Shown: piece by piece, positions 10,401 to 22,018 of the stretch
Layout of the letters: the number at the start of each line of letters is the position of its first letter
Position numbering within the stretch: position 1 is the stretch's first letter
Source: Begonia masoniana
Taxonomy: Eukaryota > Streptophyta > Magnoliopsida > Cucurbitales > Begoniaceae
Assembly (NCBI GenBank): GCA_022432975.1
Contig: CM039502.1
Coordinates: 2,470,375-2,534,374 of the forward strand
Reading direction: 5' to 3'
DNA: 64,000 nucleotides
Position numbers and translations under genes: made by a program
The notes under the pieces: model-generated
Database searches by the model: none
Seen by the model: only the letters and a program-made list of their open reading frames with translations
Told to the model about the DNA's origin: nothing

Positions 10401-12821
10401 AGGCGATCTGGCATTTTCGTTACGAATCGAAGTTGTAGTTCTCTTCCTCCTGATTCTCGTATTCTTGGTGGTGATGACCTTCACATCAATAATCATAGTT
10501 AGAATCTGTACATGAGAAACAATTTTATATGAACATTTGACACAATTCTTTCATAAACTTATTACCCTGATTTAAAACTTTTTTTTTTTTGTATATATTT
10601 CATATCCCAATTCTTCTGGTTCAATTCTTTTGGATAAATTAACTCAATCTAAATCTTTGTGATGAATTATATCACAATTGACAAATAACAATCAGTTTAG
10701 CATCTTGCGTCAAACTCAAACGAGGTTCAACAACAGACCCTCCAGCCAAATTGCCGTGGATGCAGGTTTTCAGTGCACTCTGCAGCTCCTCAGAGAACTG
10801 TCATTCAATGCATAACTTGAATCAGTACATAACAAATGGAGGGATCTTATAATGATTTATATATTGCTGATATTCTGCTAAAAAGAACATTGTTTCGTAC
10901 AAAGAGCAGAATATAATTTTAAGATAAATGACATAAATGGAAATAAACTCTAAACAGACAAAATAAGAAATATATTCTAGACAAACAAAATATAATTTTA
11001 AGATATCAAACGGTTGAAAACAAGGAGCAGGAAGTAGGGCCGTTTCGCATACAGTTTTTTACAAATAGTTTTCCATTTTTTAAAATAGAAAAACAAGAAA
11101 CTTTTTGAAGAAAACATACGACAAGTGTTTTCTAAAACTTAAAATCAACCAAACAGCTTGTTTTCAAATTTACTTTTTTTCTGGAGCAAGAACACAATTA
11201 TAAAAACACGTCTCATGCATACTCAAACAAAATATTTCTAACAAATGCCTAAGAAGAGTTTGATCAATAAATATGTATCCCTTAATAAGTTTGCCAAAAA
11301 GAACAATAGAACGCACAATTTTGCGAATTAAAGGCCCCAACTTGCCCGGGTCATCATTTTTGAGTAGATACTGCTGCATCTCTTCACGGAACTGTCACTC
11401 AATTCAAATTTCTAGTCAGTACACATCAAAAATATCCTTTTTTCTGTAAATTATATTTAAAATGGAACTTTCTATGCAAGGTAATGGTACTAAAGATAGA
11501 CGGATTTTGGTTCATACCCTATTTTAAACTTGATAGTTAGATTCAAATTCAGTTTTTTGCTTAAGAATTAAACTGAAAACGAACAATCGTTTCAACCAAA
11601 AGACGAAAAAGGAAGCATAATCTAGACAGACAGCGTCATTTGAAAACTGAAAAGGTTGAAGTTGAAGAACGAGGAATTTTAAGAGCTGGATTGTGCCTGT
11701 TTACAAAAACAGCTTGCCCTTGTGGAAACAGTTGAAAAAACAGAGGTTTCACAATTTTAGTAAGAATTCTCTACTGCATGCTTAGACACTGATCAATAAA
11801 TAATGCATCGACACATTAGCTTGCCAAAACAAACGTCAGGGCGCACAATTTTTCGAATAAAAGGCTCAAAGTGCGAGAACATTTTTTCAAGGCCCTCCAT
11901 CTTCAGAGCTTCCAACACCACCCTGCATATCAACAACAAGATAACTAACCACTTTGGATGAAAATAAGAGCATAAACGAAATCCTAAAATGTTCTTATTT
12001 TAGAGTAATCTAAAATGTTCAAACAATTGAGTCAAACCATCAGTTCTCTCACACTACAAAATAGACAAAATTGAACCAATTATGCAGGTTTGGTCCAAAG
12101 TTGACCAGTTCAGTGAACACCCCTAGTAAGCACTAAGCAGCCTCTGTTTCTCCAGAAATCAATATCCTTATCCCTGGATGTTGACATTTATTATCCAATA
12201 TTTGATTGAACAGTAAAGGATAAAATTTAAAAAAAGAAATGCCCTGTACTGCTGAAAAAGCCATCTTTGTCATGCTTTCTATATCTTGGTTAGTTAAAAT
12301 TAGCAAAAGTTTCCTATTTTGACATGAGCTGACTCAACACTTGCCGTCTGAGATTGGCTCCTTCTAAAAAATAATTTGGATGATCTTAATACTCATAGTG
12401 AAGTAATTCATCAAGTTAATTGTACAACAAAGACAAAATCAATAGAGCTGAAACATGTCAAAAACAGATAGCACAAAATAGTTCACATGTTGGAAAAGTT
12501 TTGGCTCCAAGAAAAATACTGTTGATTTGATCAGTTTAGAGCATAAACTGGAGGGAAAAGAATGGTTCTCCAAATTGGGGTTCCATGATTTCATTGATTG
12601 AGTTCAATATTTTCCTTTCTTCTCAGAAATGGAAGTAAAAGTAAGAATCAAGGAAGAAATAAACTTCTAGGAATAAAATGGGATCAAGCGAAGAGCAAAA
12701 ACCTAAAGAAGGCTGGAGTTTTCTGTTGCTTGGGTGCACTTCCACGGCCGTAGTCATCGTCGTCGCCTTCATCGAGCCTTCTCTTTCCCTCTCTCTTACT
12801 GCAACTACCACTACCTTCCAT
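4425..12821 (-). CDS. CBP60: CBP60-type calmodulin-binding transcription factor
   Basis: Plant calmodulin-binding protein 60 family. Known members act in the nucleus, some in salicylate and immune gene control. Exons on the minus strand: 12821-12703, 11922-11847, 11391-11317, 10797-10739, 10478-9985, 9783-9623, 9539-9333, 5276-4425; phases agree throughout (about 680 residues). The N-terminus is basic and acidic. The conserved CBP60 core starts at ELQLRFVTKMPDRLFAGKKV, followed by the KTCDFSGGKCYAFY segment and LVKKAYENWKEVIEYD. The C-terminal basic helix (WLKIKVALRWGIMMRK) is the likely calmodulin-binding site. Three oddities: a 75-nt third exon that looks like a hybrid of exons 2 and 4; a repeated TGETSGAGCS motif in the C-terminal half; and a last intron swollen to about 4 kb by an LTR retrotransposon in the opposite orientation. 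Confidence 0.9.
5607..6038 (+). repeat. 5' LTR (432 bp)
   Basis: Matches 8379-8782 with only four substitutions seen by eye plus one 28-bp insertion in the pyrimidine-rich part (near 5910-5940). A TATA-like CTATTTAAGG lies near 5798 and would serve the element's own transcript. Confidence 0.92.
6042..6053 (+). promoter_or_regulatory. Primer-binding site (tRNA-iMet)
   Basis: TGGTATCAGAGC, four bases after the LTR end, is the standard plant retrotransposon primer-binding sequence complementary to initiator tRNA-Met. Confidence 0.93.
6997..8322 (+). CDS. Chimeric retrotransposon ORF: gag N-terminus, myosin XI IQ repeats, integrase-tail chromodomain
   Basis: A single open frame of 441 codons, starting at the ATG of MTRSYAQNNQ. 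Residues about 25-125 resemble plant gypsy gag (DWLKKIE, LWWE, WESMKYLIKKEFALRHYEQK). Residues about 135-178 (PPPFLAHVRN to KEFTDE) I do not recognise. Residues about 180-292 match the neck of plant class XI myosin: four IQ-like units around FRQYRARKSYLSL, LRAMMARKNFRFRK, VIQAHLRHYM and YIQRRWRGRIARREL, then LKMVAWKTKAFKEAK. Residues about 305-400 match a gypsy integrase C-terminus with chromodomain (FNVDDL, EDILDEQIV, WMGRPNSDCMWI, LDPDLLEHH). The host fragment has no introns, as expected for capture from spliced mRNA during reverse transcription. The open frame across all joins suggests recent origin or constraint. Expression is unknown. Confidence 0.85.
   Translation: MTRSYAQNNQHREARLQRTSIDHFDHVIPYNVSLPIFSVLSDDYDIFDWLKKIEILFGRDDYSERRKILLASWSFKGYANLWWETLTRKRRVDGKGEIRTWESMKYLIKKEFALRHYEQKYGSRQFSGSPNTLEPPPFLAHVRNEFVEKFFDEGKVKFEKIQQGLERLTKTLKEFTDEQLRKEAAALRISKNFRQYRARKSYLSLRSSAITLQTGLRAMMARKNFRFRKSTKAAIVIQAHLRHYMVYSYFKSLQTTVLYIQRRWRGRIARRELIMLKMVAWKTKAFKEAKQEDGKHIDQSRNFDRDFNVDDLMAYKCYFKPYVDPFLPPSIDPTNSVFLTCPITTREDKIEDILDEQIVLINEGEIQHFFVCWMGRPNSDCMWICKETLQHLDPDLLEHHDISLLNYGTILKIFDPGPLPHKFMDVDRRLYNRLTYGWEVG
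8379..8782 (+). repeat. 3' LTR (404 bp)
   Basis: Partner of 5607-6038, lacking its 28-bp insertion. It is followed directly by the target-site duplication CAGAG at 8783-8787. Confidence 0.92.
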
Positions 12822-12906
12822 TTTCAAAAGCTTATCAGAACAACTTTCACTGGAAAAACCCTAGACTGTTTACAGGAATTCAAGTATATAGAGTAACGAC
12901 CAGAAG

Positions 12907-12945
<39 letters not shown>

Positions 12946-13931
12946 TTTTTGACTATTATCTGTTCTTGGCCTGCTAAACCGAAACTAGAAGGAAAAGCCG
13001 TGAAGAAATTTTTAATTGAAAAAAATGCGTAGTAGTCACATCAACTCGGTTGGACGAGGTCGCCGATTATTTTGCAAAGATGTATTTACCATGAAAATGG
13101 TGGACGAAGGAACAGGCCCTACACGGCTTCGTCTGTACTACGTTAGCATGCTGTCGTAGGCATTTCACTGCTGTTTGTGACGTCGAAACCTTGTTTTGCC
13201 TTCTTCCGCACTCCTCTTTTTGTCGTTAATCCATTTCTAGAGCTTCGTCAAGTCTGCTAACGTCGTAAAAACAGTTAAAATCATGGACGGAACACCATTT
13301 GGATTCACATCTGCTTGTAATAATAACCGTACGTCCATTGCTTCAGTTTTTTCTATCCACTTTCTTTCGAGAACCAATACCACGGCGGTCATCGGTTTCA
13401 GCCGGGCGGCCGGCGGCGGCTCTGTGAATCTCGTCCATTGCAGGTAGCAACCTACCTTCCCCAGATTGTCTCATCCTCCGGACTGGATGAAACTCAGTTG
13501 TGAACAACAAATTCAACTGATTACAAACCCAGCAACTGAATTTCATTCAAGAGTCGTATAGTTTGAATCATTACAGAGGAAACAAAGTTGAAGATCTGTT
13601 TACTTCATCTTTTTCGCCTGAATTACCAAGCAACTGGACAAAGCTGTCCTAAAAATTGGGCTGAAACACAATTCTTAGATTTTATCAAATGTAATCTTAT
13701 CTAGTTTGAATTGTTGGTCCAGATCAGTGAAGAATCTGTAACACTCTCATTATAATGTGGAACTGATGAATACATATCTTCATGGACAATATAATGCAAC
13801 AAATATAGAGAGAGAGAGAGAGAGAGAGCATTTTGCTCCCATGGATGCCTATGAAATTGTATTTCAACCACGAGGATAATCCAACTAAATAAACTAGAAG
13901 TTTGAAAGCAAAATCCTCAAAAAACAAAAAC
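12822..13931. repeat. Intergenic region with CT and AG microsatellites
   Basis: Lies between the 5' end of the CBP60 gene and the 3' end of the DUF1068 gene. A (CT)n tract at 12914-12942 lies about 100 bp upstream of the CBP60 ATG, so it is probably in its 5' UTR or promoter. A second (AG)11 tract is at 13807-13828, in the likely 3' UTR of the DUF1068 gene. No supported gene otherwise. Confidence 0.6.
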
Positions 13932-16533
13932 TTATTCACCTTCCCAACCCATTTGGCGAGCACGTCTCTCCCATAAAGATGTCACTTTTCTCTCCTTTAT
14001 AAGCATAGCCTCGGCTCGTTCTCTTGCCTGCTCGCAAGCTTCTGTTGCCATGTTGCATTTTTCGGCCTCTTTCTGGTACTGGGAAGCCACCCTCTTTGCG
14101 TCTGCAAATGTAATGTTCATATGCCGTCCATGCTCTTCCGTTACGGCTTCTTCAAGTTTCAACTCCTCACTGAGAAGATCGACAAACTGCTTTTCCATTT
14201 CTTGCTTCAAATCTGGGTCATTACTTCCGCAATCTGTTTGTAATCAAAAGTAGTTTCGTGTATCATAGATAAATCAATGGATTACAACGAAAATCAGAGG
14301 AAATAAGATTAGATCAGCCAGAATGATGCATCCTGTACATAATTAAGAATGAATTTTTTTTGGAAAGAGATGTTTCTGCATGGATTCGACATAAACATTC
14401 CACAAAATAGGCTCACTTAACTTAATACAAACAACCCCAATGGATTTTCAAAAAAAAAAGAAATAAATATGCATGGACCAGTAAGAATCATGAATTTTCG
14501 ACAAAATTAAGAATGAATATCTTTTAAAGGGAAAGCAACTTATTTTCTCAATATAGAATCATACCAATTAAATTGACAGAATTAGAATAAAGTTCACTTT
14601 ATGAAATCACAGTGAGTATCAATGTCTTTTAAGTTCATGATCCACCTAAACACATTTGAAATCAATTCAAAGATACAAATTATTATGGGGAAAGCCATAT
14701 CTGATGTTTTAAAACAAAGTATATCCTAATTTTACTATCACATGTAGAAATCCTTCGAGAAACCATACCAATTTTTTTAACAATTATAGGTACAAGAAAA
14801 TAAAATTATGGACCATCCAGATACATTCTAATGTCTAGACAAATGACGTAATGATAGAGATAAACAAATCAGAAGCAAGATCAAAGCAAGTGGCAGAATT
14901 TGTCCAATTCAGATATATGAAAGAAATAAACACATTAATGCAGTTCTTCCAATACTAAAGTTGTTTTACTGAGTCAAATATAGAAAGTTCTTAAGCCTTT
15001 GAATATGCATAATGAACTCTAACCTGTGACTGAGAGATTAGCCAGACCTACAAAACAGAGTAAAAAAAAATCACAGGATCAGCTTTAAAAAAAAAAAAAA
15101 ACAAAAATCTACCTCTACATAAAAGAGCTTCAGAACACAAAATAATTTTCAAAATAACACATAGTGCATTGTAAAACTCAACTGCATCAATCGCAACAAA
15201 ATTTGGTTATGTTCAATCTACAACTCCTGAACTTAGTGCAAAAGGGTTTACAGAACAAGGGGGCAACACAATTCATCATAAAACTTTTGGAATGATCTCA
15301 TCTTGAGTAAAAATGCTACTTAAGCCATTAAAATTTAATATAAAATCTAGATAAAGAAATCCTCACCATAACTAGCCCTTGTTCGGTGATGCAGCTGTAA
15401 TGATGTACAGATCCCATACAATTCCTAAAATCCATAACACTAAGTATTCTCCTCTTAAATATAACGGATGTTGCAATAACATCTTCTCTTTCTACCATAT
15501 CATTTTGGCAATCTAAATCACGATATTCAAATAATTATTTAGTCAAGAGTTTTTCAAACAGATGATAAAATATTAAACTAAAAACTAAACTACTGCAATA
15601 TATATCAAAACACATTTGGCATTGTTTATCAATTATTGAGAAATCAAAAGGTCCCAGCAATACACGATGGAGTACAATGTTGTTTACTTAAGCCTTCTTA
15701 TAACTGGCAACAGGTCTGTATACTAGAAAGTACTAAACATTCTCATGTCTTTAACTTGATCGGGTGGAAGTCTCTTCTCCAGACTTCTTGTTACTTTTCA
15801 TTTTAATATAAAGTTTCTCATAAAAAAAAATCCTCATGTCTGTGAAAAACAAGGGGTTTCTTCCTTTAATTGCTATAAACATGCATATAACATCCACAAA
15901 TTACTTTAACATTCCACTTTGCATGATGTACGTAAACTTGAAAAAACAGAAGAAAAAAATCTGGAAAAAAATCGTCTACATTCAAATTTGAAAATGACAT
16001 ATTAAATTTTTTTAAACTCTACTTGATGCGAGAAATACAATTAGATCAGATAAACTACCGAAATGCTAAACTAGATATCACTTTATCAACAATTGTTCCA
16101 ATAATCACTCATCAAGCTAGATGCAGTTTCCAATTCAAGACACTCGAGCAAATAGATAGTTAAAATTCCAAAATCACCATTAAAACCGAATCCATTCCTT
16201 AATTTGGCGGAATCGGTATCAGTAAAGTATAGCACATTTTATTAAAGCACAAAATACAACAATTAACAGAAACTTCACAATCAAAAAACTCAAACTAGGC
16301 AACAATCGCGAAACATCCAAAGAAGAAGAAAAAAGGTACCAGAAGCAATCTTGAGAAGCGACAAAGGAGGAGGACAATCACAAACACAAGGAGGGCAGGA
16401 AGCTTTGGAATTACCAACTCCAACACTCTTCTTGAACCACCAATACAAAGCCGGCCCACACACGGCCAGGGCCGACACAACCGCAAACACCACCAAACAA
16501 CACCTCAGGCAAGCCCCAGATCTCCGAGTACAT
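13932..16533 (-). CDS. DUF1068 membrane protein (ELMO/NKS1-like)
   Basis: Exons on the minus strand: about 16533-16340, 15047-15024, 14233-13932 (about 172 residues, normal for the family). The N-terminus has the signature RRSGACLRCCLVVFAVVSAL, a single membrane anchor, then the Cys/Pro motif SCPPCVCDCPPPLSLLKIA. Exon 2 is a 24-nt microexon coding LANLSVT. Exon 3 is a long coiled-coil-like segment (KQFVDLLSEELKLEEAV, RVASQYQKEAEKC, WERRARQMGWEGE). From the literature, Arabidopsis relatives are Golgi proteins that scaffold pectin synthesis and support cell adhesion; that role is carried over by homology only. Odd point: the only suitable ATG (16533-16531) is one base out of frame with the conserved RRSGACLRCC run, which suggests an extra T at about 16530 or an unseen upstream start. 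Confidence 0.85.
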
Positions 16534-16649
16534 CTCCACGAATCGCTCCTCCGCCCACTTTCCGGCAATATCAGGGAAGTAAGATCTAATTGCAGGAAGC
16601 AGTGGCAGCCATTAATGGATCAAATCGACCTCTGCGAAAGCATTTGTTG

Positions 16650-17998
16650 AAGAAGTATGTGTTTTCGCATTAAATGAGCTCTTAGCACATCACCAATCTA
16701 TTTATATAATCACATTTCGTAATAAATAATCAATTAATTATTATTTAATTAAATTTAACACAAAACTCTAAATATTTCTATTTATTATCAACCAATTTTT
16801 TGCTAATTCTTTTTCATTTATTAAACTTTTTATTATTAATTATTAACATTAATTAATCAATCTCTCGTTATCTATTAATTCTTGATTTGGTAATGCTATT
16901 ATTACAAAAATATAATTTTTTTTATTACTAATTTTTATAATGTTATATCGTGTCTTGTAAAATAAATAAGCATGAATCTCTTTCTTAGTTTGTGATAATT
17001 ATTTGTGTCAATTTATCAAATATATTATTATTTAGGAATTGATTTTGGATTTTTACTAAGATTTTTGTTTATTTTTTCACGTAAATAAATAATGTTACGT
17101 TTATTGTCTAATTTTAATTTTTAAGTCTTACTTCTTAACGTGACACTTATTAACACAATAAATTACAAATAATCAAAATAAATTTGATAATTATATCAAT
17201 TAATGAGTGACATGTTATCAGATAAGATAACAGAGAGTAAATGTATTATTATTATTTTTTTTATAAATTTTCTGAATTATATAATTTTAATGAAATAAAT
17301 CTCTCGTTATCTATTAATTCTTGATTTGGTAATGCTATTATTACAAAAATATAATTTTTTTTATTACTAATTTTTATAATGTTATATCGTGTCTTGTAAA
17401 ATAAATAAGCATGAATCTCTTTCTTAGTTTGTGATAATTATTTGTGTCAATTTATCAAATATATTATTATTTAGGAATTGATTTTGGATTTTTACTAAGA
17501 TTTTTGTTTATTTTTTCACGTAAATAAATAATGTTACGTTTTATTGTCTAATTTAATTTTTAAGTCTTACTTCTTAACGTGACACTTATTAACACGATAA
17601 ATTACAAATAATCAAATAATTTCAATAATTATATCCAATTAATGAGTGACATGTTATCAGATATGATAAGGCTAACAAGTTCTTGATTGAGGTCAAGGAA
17701 GGGAAGTCAGATTGTGGGTGTCGGCAGCAGGAAAATGACCAGAAAACCAAATCCCAATTCCTGGGAGCCAAATTTATTGGAACTTTTTTTAGGATATTTT
17801 GGTAAATTAATATAAAACAAATTGTGACTATAAGTGCACATGTCTAAGCTTAACATCCTACTCAAATATATTATATGCTACGTAAAATATAATCATTTTA
17901 ATTATTTCTACAAGTGATATCGGACGTTCACATGTTCTCTTACCAAACAATATTTTTTCGAAATTACAGAGCCAAAAAATAATAATTTGACAAAAGAT
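16650..17998. repeat. AT-rich intergenic DNA with a direct duplication of about 370 bp
   Basis: Sequence 16859 to about 17230 recurs at 17298 to about 17669 (offset 439) with a few small differences, mostly one-base indels. The right part of each copy contains a MITE-like segment (17088-17257, AATAATGTTACGTTTATT at one end and an inverted match at the other). The rest, to the S28 stop codon at 17999, has no coding signal. Confidence 0.75.
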
Positions 17999-18571
17999 TC
18001 ATTTTTCACTTTCAAATAAATCCTCGTAATATTGGTCTATCCATCGTCTAATAATCTCGACTTCTTGTCTTCTTTGCTCGACGAGCCAATCAGGGTCGTC
18101 TGGTGTCGATGATCGAAAATCTATGTGATGAGCACCTATCGAGGAGATACATGATAATTAATAACAAGTAGAAACAGTAAAAACCTGTCAGTGTGAGGTA
18201 AAAAGTGAGTTTCAGATAGGCTCATTACTTCATATTTCTAAAAAATTAATTTAACGTTTATCTTTAATTTTTACATTTTAATTCTTACACTCTAATGTGA
18301 CACACATTGATTGTTGTAATTAATCTACCACTACATTTTCTTAATTTAAACTCGATTTTACGAAAATGATAATAACGAGAAAGAATGTTTGTACTTTTAC
18401 AATCATGTACCTTTTTCCGTGACTATGGCGATGATTGTTGTTGATATATTTTTCAGCACACTGAAAATGAGAAAAGTTACAAGAAATTAGATCATTGATC
18501 AAGAACAACATACGAACTTTGATAAACTACCAAGCGACCATGCCCCAAGATCTAGAGTGAGAAACACAGTT

Positions 18572-18603
<32 letters not shown>

Positions 18604-19359
18604 TACTTTTCAATGCACAGAATCAGATAAACGATGAAGAATTATGCAGAGAGAAAGAGAGAACTGACCCTCCTCTGCTCCACGGATCCTGCATGCCATT
18701 CGAGAATATAATGTTGCTGCCGAATCTGTTGAGCACTTGCTTAATTTTCTGCAAAAATTAAAGGCCGAAAAGAAGTAAAATTGCGAAAATCACACACAAG
18801 AAGAATAAGAACATGAAAAAAAAAAAAAAAGTGAAAGAAAGATTCTCACTCTGCCGCCAAATTCGGTGGTGATCCAATGCGGCCGAGGCCATACGCCGTG
18901 TTTCTTCTTGCAGTCATCGGCAAACTCTTTGTAATCGAAGTCGTATACAGGAAACATACTCTGGTTCGAACAACTCATCGGCATCACCATCTCCGTACAG
19001 GCCTGCATTTTCAAAACATCACCTATTTTTTCTCTTTTTTCTATCAAATCATTGCTTTTCGCATCGAAAAGTATAAGGAAATCTCCCGAGTTTGAAAGCC
19101 CAAGGCACGCAAAACCAGATCTTAATAAGAGAGAAATCGAAGATGCTCCGAGTAAATTCATACCTGCCAGTTCCAGCCGCGAAGACCATGGCTATCGGGT
19201 CCATCTTCGACGTTAAAACACTTCTCTCCGCGCGAATAATTGTAATATAAGCTTGCAGCCTCAAAAACTCGTCTAAGCTTGGTAGCCCCAGATTGAAATC
19301 CATCAATTATGTTGCACATCTACGCAAGAATATTCAAAAAAAGTTAGAAAAGTGTGTGG

Positions 19360-19392
<33 letters not shown>

Positions 19393-21299
19393 AGGAGATT
19401 CACCTTTTCTACAGGATAGGCAGGCAATGGCTTCATAAAGTTGGATTCAGTTGGATAATTCATCATTGCAGTGTAAACAAATGCCGACCATAACCAGTCT
19501 CGAATCGAATAAACTGAACGAATGTCTCTGAAATTGACCCAGAAAAAAATATATTGTAATGAAATATGGTTCAGCCTTAGCCTACATTCATAGAAACAAA
19601 GAAGGCCAAAATCTGCTAAATCACCAAAGACGGACTTGCAAGATCGGAAAGTTCTGCCGAGTTCGGCCAAACCATCTTTATCAAACACCGCATCAAGCTC
19701 TCCCCAGCTCCCTTTAATCACTTCATAGCAATTTAAACTCACATCCTATTTCCATAAAACAAAAAGAAATGGAAATGAAAAAAGTAAAAGAAAATGAAGG
19801 ATGGAAATTGAAGATCTAAATGGAATGAATCCTAACCTTGAAATCTTGCGAAACTGCATCGTAGAAACTCGACGGTGGTGTTATGTCATCAAACTGCAAT
19901 ATTGGAGCAGAAGATGCCAAAGCTCCAATGGCTACATGGGGGTATTTCAACCTAACCCAGGCTGCAAGCACTGAGATTTTGAGCTTATCAATGATTTTTG
20001 TTTTCTTCCATAATCAAAATGGGTTGAGCTTTAGAAAATAAAAAGAATAAATACTCTCTCTATATCATATCGATTAACCCGAACCAAAACAAAGATCGAC
20101 AAAAGATTTCCATCAACATGAAAAATGAATCCACCAGAACAAACATGCCTTGTACCAAACTGCACGTCTCATTGTCCTATCCCCTGTATCAACCCCATTC
20201 CATCATCAAACTTCTTACTTATGAGAATTTATAAATATTTTTGGGTACAAAACACACTGTTCTTCAACAAACATACTTTCAAGTGGGAGAGAATTAGAGA
20301 AATAAGAACTGCAATGTTGCCAGAAAAGTTAAATGCTGTAGAACTTACTTCCTCCATACGACCCACCAAAGACCACTACAGGGGAGGCTTCAGATGAGAT
20401 ATTATGCTTCAAGCTCCCTATCAGTACTGCATAATCAGCCAACGCTTGCTGTGAATTTAAGTAACCCAAAGTTTCTGCAGAACTGTAAGACCCATTTCCA
20501 AATGGCATTGAGTCTCCATAAAACCTGTGCTGAAAAAGTAGAAAAAAGATAAACCCATCAAACTCTTTCAGATTTTTCTGTTCTCTTAGGTTAAAAACCA
20601 GATAGGAGGAATTTCAAGTTGAAGATCTGGTATAGTAGACAGTAGATTTTTTAAGTGACTTGGATTCAACAGTTTCTGCGTAAACTGAAAGAGAAAATGC
20701 CAATTGAATCTGATACCACACAAAAAAAAAAAAAACATCTGATTTCAATTTCTTCCACAGATCATGGACTTTTAGTTCCTTATCCACACTGTGAAGCCAT
20801 TTAGTTCAACAATCTGAGCAAAATCTAAAAGAGAAAACTGCGATTATTATGTCATTAGGAGCAGTACTTCGATAAAAACGACAAGAGCATGGAACTTCGG
20901 AGCAATGTCGAGCAAGAAACCAGTGTTGGCAGCGAACCATTCAATGTCACCCTCATTCCCAGTATAGACGAAGATCGGAGCGCCATTTTGCCAGTAATGG
21001 TCGTTAACGAGGTACTTTTGGTAAAAAATTCGAGAACTCTTCGGCCTGAAAGTGAAGTGATCGAGAAGCTGAGGGAAGAAACGACTCTTGTACGGAAGCT
21101 TGGGGTGTTTAAGAGAAGAAAATCGAGAAGGCGTTCGAGGAAAAAATGTGGGTATGGAGTCTACAGTAGTGGAAGACGACGAGAAGAAAAGTAGCAGCAG
21201 AAGGGGAGAAAGAAGAAGAAGAGATCGACCCATTTTTGGCGGAGAAGGGAGTAAATCTGAGGAGAAAAAGTAGGGTGAGCTTGGGAAGAAATTGGGCAT
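17999..21299 (-). CDS. Serine carboxypeptidase S28 family (lysosomal Pro-X carboxypeptidase-like)
   Basis: Vacuolar or secreted serine peptidase expected to remove C-terminal residues after proline. Ten exons on the minus strand: 21299-20868, 20529-20349, 19970-19837, 19745-19636, 19527-19404, 19319-19164, 19002-18850, 18748-18669, 18460-18411, 18135-17999; all phases agree. Two starts are possible: 21299, or 21233 ([10 protein letters not shown]), which puts a signal peptide directly at the N-terminus and is my preference (about 496 versus 518 residues). Diagnostic motifs: [33 protein letters not shown], the nucleophile motif GGSYGGM (Ser about 201 from the upstream start), [18 protein letters not shown] (catalytic Asp) and KGAHHIDFR (catalytic His). 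All catalytic residues are present, so the enzyme should be active. AG microsatellites lie in introns at 18575-18600 and 19361-19386. Confidence 0.92.
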
Positions 21300-21508
21300 G
21301 GCAATGGAGGATAATGGGCAATAACTGGTTTTGTCTTTGCATGGAGGAAGAGAATATCTTCTTTCCTGCTCTGCTAAAAGGGTAAGTCAGGAGTGAAAAC
21401 GTTGATTAAACAGTGGCCTATTTCTAGAGTACATTGCTATAAAGAATCTACTATTCAAAACCATTTATATATATTAGGAAAAAGTCTACCCAGAATGTCC
21501 TTACAAAT

Positions 21509-22018
21509 TGACAGCTACGTTATATTTGGGTATAATTAAAACTTTAAATTATCCTCACCAAATAAGTCAGTCTTCGCTGTTAAACGCTGCGAAATACATT
21601 CATGGGTAAGTGCGAGCGACTGCATTTGAACGAGGGCGACCTCTGCAGTAGTCCTTGTTTAGGCGAGGTTTCCCTCACTTTTACGCGCTGTCAAAATTAG
21701 GGCGAAATCGCTAAGTTAAGGCGATTTGTAGATCGATAGATTATGGTGGAAACGCGAAGAAATGGTGTGGGAGATCAAAACCGCAAAAAAATAGTGTGAG
21801 AGTTAGGTATTAGAGGTCGAAATTTGCTGGAGACCACATGGAGGGCGACCTCACTTAAAACGTAGGCTACCGTAGAGGTCGCCCTCGTGCGAAGCACGGT
21901 CGCCTGCACTTAAACCGCAGGCGACCGCAAATGTATTTCATAGTGCCTAACGACGAGAACTGTCTTGTTTGATGAAGATAGATTAAGATTTTAGTTATAC
22001 TCAAACATAATGTAGGGT
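21509..22018. repeat. Long imperfect inverted repeat (fold-back element)
   Basis: The left arm 21509-21651 is the reverse complement of 21867-22018 over most of its length. Matching blocks include AGAGGTCGCCCTCGT, AATGTATTTC and the AT-rich tail TTATACYCAAAYATAAYGTAG. The loop is about 215 bp and locally GC-rich compared with its surroundings. It lies about 210 bp upstream of the S28 gene. There is no ORF. It may be an old fold-back or MITE-type transposon. Confidence 0.75.

Noticed and set aside
13343..13546. A 67-residue minus-strand ORF between CBP60 and DUF1068
   Set aside because: No family resemblance, no splice partner and weak coding character.
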